Positions 1 through 5,426 of a DNA stretch of 5,426 nucleotides are shown one piece after another. The position numbers were made by a program, and so were the translations under genes. Under the pieces are notes generated by a model. That model had not been told where the DNA came from and did not search any database. It worked only from the letters and a program-made list of their open reading frames with translations. Source of the DNA: an uncultured Spirochaetales bacterium (lineage in GTDB: Bacteria; Spirochaetota; Spirochaetia; Sphaerochaetales; Sphaerochaetaceae); NCBI GenBank assembly GCA_947306375.1, contig CAMZGJ010000073.1, positions 1 to 5,426 of the forward strand. Direction: 5' to 3'. How positions within the stretch are numbered: position 1 is the first letter of the stretch; each line of letters begins with the position of its first letter.

Positions 1-33
1 CTTGAAACACAGCTGAAAGAGAACTTAATATAA
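1..33 (+). CDS. C-terminal end of an upstream gene (partial, unidentified)
   Basis: Reading from base 1, one plus-strand frame runs ten codons (LETQLKENLI) to a TAA at 31-33; the other two plus frames hit stops within about 20 bases. A gene ending four bases before the rsgA start would match the tight packing of everything downstream. Ten residues are too few to identify a family, and an open stretch this short could be chance, so this is an inference from position and spacing. Confidence 0.4.
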   Translation, partial: LETQLKENLI

Positions 34-37
34 AGAT

Positions 38-970
38 ATGAAGGGAAGCGTCCTCAAATCCATAAACAACATCTACTCCGTCAGGGAAGAGCAAAGCCTC
101 CGTGTATACAGCTGCCGCATAAAAGGCAAGGTACTGAGGCAGGCTGAAGGCGAGTACAACCCGCTTGTCGCGGGCGATGTCATTGAGTTTGAGAAAAGCT
201 CTGATACAGAGGGCCTGGTAATATCTCGTTATGACAGACGCTCGCTTTTCCAGAGGTGGAGCTCCAAGAGCCAGAACAACCAGAGCATCTGCGCCAACAT
301 GGACCTTGTGGTCTGTGTCTGCAGCTCAGACAGCCCTCCGTTCAGGCCCCGTTTTGCAGACAGGGTCATAGCATGCTGCCGCAACGTACCGGTTTTGATC
401 TGCCTGAACAAGTGTGACATTGGGCTCTCAGAGGAAGAGGAACAGAGATTTGCCCTTTATTCGGAGCTTGGTTTTCAGACCATAGAGGTCTCTGCAAAGA
501 CCGGAAAGAACATAAAGGACCTCAAAGAGATACTCAGGGGCAAGGTCTGTGCCTTTGTGGGCCAGAGCGGAGTTGGAAAAAGCTCCCTTGTGAACCGCCT
601 TCTGGGACGCAGCCTTGAGGTAAAGCAGCGGGTGGGGGAGATTAACTGGAAATACAACAGGGGCAACCACACCACAAACTACTCCGTTGTTCTGGACGGA
701 CCTGACTTTACGGTCATAGACACACCGGGCTTCAGGGAAATCTCAGTCCCGCATGATGACCCGGCCCTTGTTTCTCTTGCCTTCCCGGAGTTCGGAAAAT
801 GCACATGTGAGTTTGACTCCTGCCTTCACGTCAATGAGGAAGGCTGCGGCGTTATTGAGAAGGTACAAAGCGGAGAGATAGACGCAGACAGGTATGAAAG
901 CTACCTGAGAATTCTGGACAGCATGCAGGAGCGCCTTCCGGTCTGGAGCAGGGGTCTTAAGAAAAAATGA
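38..970 (+). CDS. rsgA: Ribosome small subunit-dependent GTPase A (RsgA/YjeQ family)
   Basis: RsgA is a cytoplasmic GTPase that binds the 30S subunit late in assembly, checks the decoding region and releases with GTP hydrolysis. The 310-residue protein shows the whole family plan: an N-terminal OB-fold (about residues 1-70), a circularly permuted GTPase core with G4 NKCD (124-127) and G5 SAK (152-154) ahead of the P-loop GQSGVGKSS (175-183), the G2 segment HTTN (211-214) and G3 DTPG (228-231). A C-terminal zinc site follows, C257-x4-C262-x-H264-x5-C270. The G2 segment reads GNHTTN where GRHTTT is common. ATG38 is the only possible start in frame, because a TAA lies at 26-28; the Shine-Dalgarno is poor (AAAG just upstream, or AAAGAG further back), so translation may depend on the upstream gene. 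The stop overlaps the mutS2 start as ATGA. Length is normal for the family and the identification is secure. Confidence 0.97.
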   Translation: MKGSVLKSINNIYSVREEQSLRVYSCRIKGKVLRQAEGEYNPLVAGDVIEFEKSSDTEGLVISRYDRRSLFQRWSSKSQNNQSICANMDLVVCVCSSDSPPFRPRFADRVIACCRNVPVLICLNKCDIGLSEEEEQRFALYSELGFQTIEVSAKTGKNIKDLKEILRGKVCAFVGQSGVGKSSLVNRLLGRSLEVKQRVGEINWKYNRGNHTTNYSVVLDGPDFTVIDTPGFREISVPHDDPALVSLAFPEFGKCTCEFDSCLHVNEEGCGVIEKVQSGEIDADRYESYLRILDSMQERLPVWSRGLKKK

Positions 971-3342
971 TACTTAAAAGAACCGTAACTGACCTTGGAT
1001 TAGATTTGGTACTTCAGAACATATCGGCCCTCAGCCTCAGTGAGGAGGGCAGAAACGCAGTGCGCAATGCAGTGCCCATTGCAGACCCCCAGGTCTGGAG
1101 AAAGAGGCAGGAAGAGGTCTCACAGGCCGTTTCTGCTCTGACGGAGGCTGCGGACAAAGAACTTTATGTCTCCGCTTTTCCGGACATAAGGCCTGTTTTT
1201 CAGGCCCTTCTTGCGGACCCGTCTGTACGTCTAGACGGCCCTCTAATCTACTCTGTGGCAGAGTACATTCAGAGCGCAAGGGCCTTAAGGGGCGTTCTTA
1301 CCTGTGTTCCGGGTGCCACGGAGGAAGTGATAAGTCCGTTGGATTACGCTCTTACGGACCTTGAAAACACCATTTTCAGCATACTTGAGAGCCCGGGCAG
1401 GGTGAGGGAGAACTACCCCACCGTAAGGGCGCTGAGGGATAAGGCTGATCAGAAGAGGGCAGAGCGCTCACAGTTTGCAAGCTCCTACATGAATTCAAAC
1501 AGCGCGTTCATGAACTCTGACAGTCCCGTCCTGCGTGACGGACGTGTGGTCCTTCCGGTGAACAATGACTCAAAATCCCGCGTGGACGGCTATGTTCAGG
1601 GCATGTCCCAGACAGGTGCCACAGTCTTTATGGAGCCGTTCAGGCTTGTGGACATGAACAACGCGGTAAACCTTGCAAATCAGGAGATTGAGATAGAAAT
1701 TGCCCGCCTTCTGGCAAAGCTGAGCAGCATGATAAGAGAGGCGGAGCAGAGCCTGAGAATCCTCAGTTCACAGGTTGCATTTGCAGATTTTCTCTATACC
1801 TTTGCCACATGGATAAGGCAGTCTTCATGCTCCCGTGTCCTGGAGGCGGAAGATTGTGTGTGCAACCTCATAAAGGCAAGACACCCGCTTTTAAAGGAGA
1901 AGTGTGTTCCCATAGATTTCAAAGTTGAGCAGGGCACAAAGGCCGTTGTTCTTACCGGACCCAACGCAGGCGGAAAGACCGTTACCATGAACACGGTTGG
2001 TCTGTTCTCTCTGCTTAACCAGATCTGCGGTTATGTTCCTGCCTCAGACGGAAGCTCCCTTGCAATCTTTGACAGGGTGTTCACCGACATGGGAGATGAC
2101 CAGAGCATAGAAAACAGCCTTTCCACTTTCAGCGGACATTTAAGGAACATAGGCTCCGTACTGAGGAACCTTACGGACAGGTCTCTTGTCATACTGGATG
2201 AGCTTGGAAGCGGCACGGACCCCCAGGAGGGAGCCGCCCTTGCAAGGTCAGTTCTGGAGTTCTGCACCAAAAAAGCCATGCTCACGCTTACCACAAGCCA
2301 CCACGGAGTTCTGAAACAGTACGCTTATTCATCAAAGAGCGTTCAGAATGCCTCCATGGAGTTTGATGAAAAGACCCTGGAGCCCACGTTCCGCGTAATC
2401 AGCGGACTTCCCGGAGAAAGCCATGCCATAGACACTGCGTTCAGGATGCATCTGCCCAAGTCAGTTGTTTACAACGCAAGAAAATACATGGGCAAGGAAG
2501 CTGTGAGGATAAGCTCCATAATCCGCTCCCTTGAGCAGAAGGAAAGGGAGGCAGACCTTGAGAGGCAGGAGATTGACCTGAGACTCAAGGAAATAAAGAA
2601 CCATGAGATGGAGCTTGAGGCTGAAGAGCGTAGACTCAAGGCCTACGAGAACAGGGTCAGAAAGGATGAACTGAGGGACTTTGATGACTATGTAAGTGCC
2701 TCAAGACGCAGGCTTGAGGAGCTTGTAAAGGAACTGAGGGAGGGTGAGATTACCCGTGAGAAGACCCTCAAGGTCAAGCAGCACATTCTGGAGCTTGAAA
2801 AGCAGCGCAAAGACATTGAAACGGACATAGAGCAGCGGGAGAAGGAGCTTGATGCCATGGATGAGGCTGAGCTTCAGGCCCTGGCTGAGAACGTTGAGCT
2901 TAAGGAGGGCATGGACGTTCTGTGCGGACCTTACAAGCGAGAGGGCGTTATTGTCCGCAAAGAGAAGGACGGAAGGTGGCAGGTTGCCATAGGGCAGCTG
3001 CGCTTCACCTTCAAGGAATCGGAGATAACAGTCCCTGTAAACAGGGCGTACAAGGCCGCAGTCCTGTATGATGCAGGCACGGTAAAGAGCGTAATGCCCA
3101 AGCCAACCATTGATGTAAGGGGCTTCAGGCTTGAAGAGGCTCTTGAGGAGATAGACAACCAGATAGAGGCCTGCTGCGTACACGGCCTTGATAATTTCTC
3201 AATAATCCACGGCTACGGAAACGGCATTCTCTCCACGGGAATACATGCCCATCTCAAGACTCACGGAGCCGTGCAGTCATACTTCTTTGCCCATCCGGAG
3301 GACGGAGGGCAGGGCAAGACCTACGTAAGGCTCAGGGGCTGA
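967..3342 (+). CDS. mutS2: MutS2 family ATPase with Smr domain
   Basis: MutS2 lacks the mismatch-recognition domain of MutS. In Bacillus subtilis it splits collided ribosomes, and in some other bacteria it limits recombination. The 791 residues are full length: an N-terminal core and clamp region (1-300) including the conserved GYVQGMSQTGATVFMEP stretch (208-224), Walker A GPNAGGKT (331-338), a DMGDDQSIENSLSTFSGH signature region (374-391), Walker B LVILDELGSGTDP (407-419) and the TTSHH switch histidines (442-446). A long Lys/Glu-rich coiled coil (about 510-635), a KOW-like segment (about 645-690) and a C-terminal Smr domain (714-791) with IDVRG (715-719) and HGYGNG (748-753) follow. The usual Smr HGKGTGxLR is altered here (N for T, S for R). 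The ATG shares the ATGA with the rsgA stop, with a purine-rich AGGGG at 950-954, so coupled translation is likely. The ATPase looks intact; whether the Smr domain cuts nucleic acid cannot be judged from sequence. Confidence 0.97.
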   Translation: MILKRTVTDLGLDLVLQNISALSLSEEGRNAVRNAVPIADPQVWRKRQEEVSQAVSALTEAADKELYVSAFPDIRPVFQALLADPSVRLDGPLIYSVAEYIQSARALRGVLTCVPGATEEVISPLDYALTDLENTIFSILESPGRVRENYPTVRALRDKADQKRAERSQFASSYMNSNSAFMNSDSPVLRDGRVVLPVNNDSKSRVDGYVQGMSQTGATVFMEPFRLVDMNNAVNLANQEIEIEIARLLAKLSSMIREAEQSLRILSSQVAFADFLYTFATWIRQSSCSRVLEAEDCVCNLIKARHPLLKEKCVPIDFKVEQGTKAVVLTGPNAGGKTVTMNTVGLFSLLNQICGYVPASDGSSLAIFDRVFTDMGDDQSIENSLSTFSGHLRNIGSVLRNLTDRSLVILDELGSGTDPQEGAALARSVLEFCTKKAMLTLTTSHHGVLKQYAYSSKSVQNASMEFDEKTLEPTFRVISGLPGESHAIDTAFRMHLPKSVVYNARKYMGKEAVRISSIIRSLEQKEREADLERQEIDLRLKEIKNHEMELEAEERRLKAYENRVRKDELRDFDDYVSASRRRLEELVKELREGEITREKTLKVKQHILELEKQRKDIETDIEQREKELDAMDEAELQALAENVELKEGMDVLCGPYKREGVIVRKEKDGRWQVAIGQLRFTFKESEITVPVNRAYKAAVLYDAGTVKSVMPKPTIDVRGFRLEEALEEIDNQIEACCVHGLDNFSIIHGYGNGILSTGIHAHLKTHGAVQSYFFAHPEDGGQGKTYVRLRG
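3334..3338 (+). promoter_or_regulatory. Ribosome binding site of the 85-codon gene
   Basis: AGGGG lies inside the last codons of mutS2, five bases before the ATG at 3344. An in-frame TAA at 3326-3328 rules out a longer N-terminus, so this site and that stop together fix the start. Its presence supports the small frame being a translated gene. Confidence 0.55.
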
Positions 3343-3343
3343 A

Positions 3344-3601
3344 ATGGAAAAGACAAGCGGAGTTGTGGAAATAAGAAATCTGAAGACTGACATGGTCTGG
3401 CTCTTCTGGGCAAATGACTACACGCAGGACTGTGCCTCACAGCGCTTCAAGCTGGATCTTGGCATGCATGAGTGTGCCTCACTTCAGAAGGATTACACTC
3501 AGACCGGTCTTGAGGTTTTCCGTTTTGACATGATTGAGCAGACAACGGATCCAAGCAGACTTGCTAAGTTGAAAAATGTGACTGATAATCAGTATATGTG
3601 A
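3344..3601 (+). CDS. Small GIY-YIG-like protein with degenerate active site
   Basis: This 85-residue protein begins one base after the mutS2 stop and has its own AGGGG. It follows the layout of short GIY-YIG fold proteins: GVVEIRN (6-12) where GIY/GVYxIxN is expected, WLFWAND (19-25) where the YIG strand should be, then a shortened helix and GMHECASLQKDYTQTGLEVFRFDMIE (40-65), which fits the usual GxHxNxxLQxDWxxxGxxxFxFxxxE. From memory, Firmicutes have small GIY-YIG family proteins with the same shortened middle (a QKFxLxxGxH pattern). Here the first Tyr is Val, the glycine of YIG is Phe, and no Arg-x3-His helix is present, so cleavage activity is unlikely; E65 keeps the position of the conserved strand-end Glu. 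No signal peptide or membrane segment is seen. Function is unknown; nucleic-acid or ribosome binding is only a guess from the fold and the neighbours. That it is a gene is fairly sure, the fold assignment moderately so. Confidence 0.75.
   Translation: MEKTSGVVEIRNLKTDMVWLFWANDYTQDCASQRFKLDLGMHECASLQKDYTQTGLEVFRFDMIEQTTDPSRLAKLKNVTDNQYM
3561..3589 (+). promoter_or_regulatory. Candidate promoter for the nucleoside phosphorylase gene
   Basis: TTGCTA (3561-3566), a 17-base spacer and GATAAT (3584-3589) make a plausible sigma-70-type promoter in the last codons of the small upstream gene, about 40 bases before the phosphorylase ATG. A rival pair in the same place is TTGAAA (3569-3574) with TATATG (3593-3598) at 18 bases. 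This stretch is more AT-rich than its surroundings. Neither match is strong, and read-through from the upstream genes could serve instead. Confidence 0.3.
3581..3593 (+). repeat. 13-bp palindrome overlapping the possible -10 box
   Basis: ACTGATAATCAGT is a perfect inverted repeat with six-base arms around one central A. It covers the candidate GATAAT box and could be an operator. A palindrome of this size turns up by chance in several kilobases, and it also lies in coding sequence, so position is the only argument for function. Confidence 0.3.
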
Positions 3602-3615
3602 CATTTTGCGCATAA

Positions 3616-3622
3616 AGGGAGG
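3616..3622 (+). promoter_or_regulatory. Strong Shine-Dalgarno of the nucleoside phosphorylase gene
   Basis: AGGGAGG sits six bases before the ATG at 3629 and is the best ribosome binding site in the window. It favours 3629 over the next in-frame ATG at 3641 and suggests that this gene is translated independently of the one before it. Confidence 0.8.
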
Positions 3623-3628
3623 TTCGCT

Positions 3629-4417
3629 ATGTCAGATTACATGAACGGAACAGGAATCCAGTACCATCTTCATATAAAAAAAGGTGACGTGGGAAGGTAT
3701 GTAATTCTTCCCGGAGACCCCAAGCGCGTACCGCTGATTGCAGAGCATCTTGAAGGTGCCCACCAGGTTGCGGACAGCAGGGAGTTTCTGACCTACACAG
3801 GCTATCTTCTGGGTGAGAAGGTAAGCGTAACATCCACCGGAATAGGCGGACCGTCCGCGGCAATTGCACTTGAGGAACTTACCAAGTGCGGTGCGGACTC
3901 CTTCCTCAGAATGGGAACATGTGGGGGAATAGACCTCAATGTTATGGGCGGAGATGCCGTTATTGCAACCGGCGCCGTCAGAATGGAGGGAACCAGTGAC
4001 GAGTACGCTCCCAAGGAGTTCCCCGCTGTTGCAAACTTTGACATAGTTTCAGCCTGCCGCCATGCCGCAATTGACGGTAAGTACCGCTACCATATGGGAA
4101 TAGTCCAGTGTAAGGACTCCTTCTACGGCCAGCATGAGCCGGACGCAATGCCCGTTTCCTACATGCTGAACAACAAGTGGGAGGCATGGAAGCGCCTTGG
4201 AGTTCTGGCATCCGAGATGGAGAGTGCCGCACTGTTCACCGTAGCCTCCTACCTCAGGGTAAGATGCGGCTCCATGTTCTTTGTAGTCGGAAACCAGGAG
4301 AGGGAGAAACTGGGTCTTGAGAACCCCAAACTCCATGACACTTCACTTGTTATCAAACTTGCAGTCCAGTCCATGATGAACCTCATTGAAGCCGACAGAA
4401 GGCATGCCAATGACTGA
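3629..4417 (+). CDS. udp: Uridine phosphorylase-type nucleoside phosphorylase
   Basis: Members of this family (PNP_UDP_1, NP-I fold) split a nucleoside with phosphate into a free base and ribose 1-phosphate in the cytoplasm. The 262-residue protein has GDPKR (29-33) for phosphate binding, [16 protein letters not shown] (69-84) which fits the PROSITE signature of the family, RMGTCGGI (94-101) with phosphate-binding Arg/Thr, and SEMESA (195-200) where the Met-Glu pair binds ribose. In Escherichia coli Udp uracil is read by a Gln and an Arg in a GQER motif; here the matching loop is FYGQHEPD (165-172), so the Gln (168) is kept and the Arg is not. Similar GQH loops occur, as I recall, in clostridial proteins annotated as uridine phosphorylases. 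The family is certain; uridine as main substrate is likely but not proven. A strong Shine-Dalgarno fixes the start, and the 3' end overlaps the next gene by eight bases. Confidence 0.92.
   Translation: MSDYMNGTGIQYHLHIKKGDVGRYVILPGDPKRVPLIAEHLEGAHQVADSREFLTYTGYLLGEKVSVTSTGIGGPSAAIALEELTKCGADSFLRMGTCGGIDLNVMGGDAVIATGAVRMEGTSDEYAPKEFPAVANFDIVSACRHAAIDGKYRYHMGIVQCKDSFYGQHEPDAMPVSYMLNNKWEAWKRLGVLASEMESAALFTVASYLRVRCGSMFFVVGNQEREKLGLENPKLHDTSLVIKLAVQSMMNLIEADRRHAND
4397..4402 (+). promoter_or_regulatory. Ribosome binding site that decides the aldolase start
   Basis: AGAAGG lies within the last codons of the phosphorylase gene. It is seven bases before the ATG at 4410 but only one base before the in-frame ATG at 4404, so 4410 is the more likely start. 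The resulting N-terminus [11 protein letters not shown] also fits the family, which begins close to this Asp-Tyr-Asn. Confidence 0.6.
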
Positions 4418-5426
4418 TTTTGTATGTGACTACAACACGGGCTGCCATCCTGCCATACTGGAAAAACTGGCAGAGACCAACATGGAGCCTGCACGCGGCT
4501 ACGGAAACGACCGTTTCTGTGCAGCGGCCGCGGAGAAGATTAAAAAGGCATTCGGCTGCCCGGAAGGTCAGGTTGAGTTTCTTGTGGGCGGCACGCAGAC
4601 AAACCAGATTGTCATAAGCTCAATGCTCACTCCCACTGACGGGGTTGTTTCCGCCGCTACCGGTCATGTAAATGCCCATGAGAGCGGGGCAATTGAGATT
4701 ACCGGCCACAAGGTTATGGCTCTTCCCCAGCACGACGGAAAGCTCTGCGCAGATGAGGTAAGGGAGTATTTCAAGCTCTTCTACGGGGATGAGAACCATG
4801 AGCACATGGTGTATCCCGGCATGGTCTACATTTCATTTCCCACAGAGTACGGGACAATCTACAGTCTCAGGGAGCTTGAGGATCTGAAGGCAGTGTGCAC
4901 TGAGTATAATGTGCCTCTTTTCATAGACGGCGCAAGACTGGGTTACGGCCTCATGAGCCCCCGGTGTGACGCCAGGCCTGAGGATATCGCACGGCTTTCA
5001 GACGTGTTCTACGTGGGCGGCACCAAGGTGGGTGCCCTGTGCGGGGAGGCCGTTGTGTTCACTCACGGCAACAGACCTGCCAGGTTCACCGGTCTTAAGA
5101 AGCAGCGCGGAGGCCTTCTTGCAAAGGGAAGGCTGCTTGGCATCCAGTTTGATGTGCTTTTTACCGACAACCTGTACTTCAGAATTGCAAAGAACGCAGT
5201 GGACAGGGCCATGGAGGTCAGAAAGCTCCTTTCGGACAGGGGCTACACCTTCCTCCTTAATTCCCCCACAAACCAGCAGTTCGTTATTCTTGAGGATTCC
5301 AGGTATGTTCAGCTGTCAAAAAAGGTTGGCATAGAATTCTGGGAGAAGACGGACAGAAACCATACCGCGGTAAGGTTTGCAACAAGCTGGGCAACAAGCG
5401 CACAGGACATTGCCGAATTGGAAAGA
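4410..5426 (+). CDS. Low-specificity threonine aldolase-like PLP enzyme (3' end cut by window)
   Basis: This is a fold-type I PLP enzyme of the Beta_elim_lyase (threonine aldolase) family, which cleaves L-threonine or allo-threonine to glycine and acetaldehyde. The frame is open for 339 codons up to the last base with no stop; family members of this subtype are about 340 residues, so only a few codons are probably missing. Visible features are DYN near the N-terminus (7-9), RGYGND (29-34), [10 protein letters not shown] (about 56-65), H86 in [10 protein letters not shown] (the likely PLP-stacking His), [10 protein letters not shown] (171-180) with D173 for the pyridine nitrogen and R176, and [14 protein letters not shown] with K206 as the Schiff-base lysine. 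All catalytic residues expected are present. It overlaps the phosphorylase gene by eight bases, which suggests coupled translation. The exact substrate among beta-hydroxy amino acids cannot be told from sequence, and resemblance to E. coli LtaE is only distant, so no symbol is given. Confidence 0.92.
   Translation, partial: MTDFVCDYNTGCHPAILEKLAETNMEPARGYGNDRFCAAAAEKIKKAFGCPEGQVEFLVGGTQTNQIVISSMLTPTDGVVSAATGHVNAHESGAIEITGHKVMALPQHDGKLCADEVREYFKLFYGDENHEHMVYPGMVYISFPTEYGTIYSLRELEDLKAVCTEYNVPLFIDGARLGYGLMSPRCDARPEDIARLSDVFYVGGTKVGALCGEAVVFTHGNRPARFTGLKKQRGGLLAKGRLLGIQFDVLFTDNLYFRIAKNAVDRAMEVRKLLSDRGYTFLLNSPTNQQFVILEDSRYVQLSKKVGIEFWEKTDRNHTAVRFATSWATSAQDIAELER

Noticed and set aside
29..34. TATAAA resembling a -10 box before rsgA
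   Set aside because: It ends three bases before the ATG, which would leave no room for a leader, and no -35 is visible; the upstream open frame explains the sequence better.
428..670. Overlapping minus-strand open frames inside rsgA
   Set aside because: They mirror the GTPase core coding sequence, with no recognisable product.
2701..3183. 160-codon open frame on the minus strand inside mutS2
   Set aside because: It lies opposite the coiled-coil, KOW and Smr coding region, whose sense protein is clearly conserved. The antisense product resembles no family I know, and long antisense frames are expected opposite Glu/Lys/Leu-rich coding sequence.
3597..3612. CRP-like half site TGTGA-N6-GCGCA before the phosphorylase gene
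   Set aside because: Only one half matches the TGTGA-N6-TCACA pattern, it would lie at or after the presumed transcription start, and the regulator of this organism is unknown.
3602..3628. Possible terminator between the small gene and the phosphorylase gene
   Set aside because: The 27-base gap holds only the six-base TGCGCA palindrome and the Shine-Dalgarno, with no GC-rich stem followed by a T run.
4420..4617. Plus-strand open frame just after the phosphorylase stop, and another at 4966-5334
   Set aside because: Both are out-of-frame shadows of the threonine aldolase-like gene, which has all its catalytic motifs in the frame starting at 4410.

Overview
The window is a compact, entirely plus-strand stretch of bacterial chromosome of roughly balanced base composition. 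It holds five genes plus what looks like the last codons of a sixth, and almost no non-coding DNA. No mobile element, RNA gene, CRISPR array or convincing terminator is visible. The style of the RsgA and MutS2 proteins (for example the PPFRPRF stretch of RsgA) reminds me of spirochaetes, Treponema in particular. That is recall rather than a search result, and I hold it at moderate confidence.

Layout. At 1-33 an open frame ends in TAA and is probably the tail of an upstream gene. It is followed four bases later by rsgA (38-970), the circularly permuted GTPase that matures the 30S ribosomal subunit. rsgA overlaps mutS2 (967-3342) by the ATGA arrangement. MutS2 carries the full set of MutS-like ATPase, coiled coil, KOW-like and C-terminal Smr domains. 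One base after mutS2 lies an 85-codon gene (3344-3601). I read its product as a shrunken, motif-degenerate relative of the GIY-YIG nuclease fold; this is the least ordinary item here. After a 27-base gap with a strong ribosome binding site comes a uridine phosphorylase-type nucleoside phosphorylase (3629-4417). It overlaps by 8 bases a threonine aldolase-like PLP enzyme (4410 onward) that is still open at the window edge.

How they fit together. The first three genes are so tightly packed that they are probably translated from one message. RsgA acts on the ribosome and MutS2 has been shown in Bacillus subtilis to rescue collided ribosomes, so this looks like a ribosome-quality block, with the small GIY-YIG-like protein as an unknown partner. 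The last two genes form a second coupled pair for nucleoside and amino-acid catabolism. They may start from their own weak promoter inside the end of the small gene, where a 13-bp palindrome overlaps a possible -10 box. Most of the window is ordinary housekeeping sequence; no wholly new system is evident.
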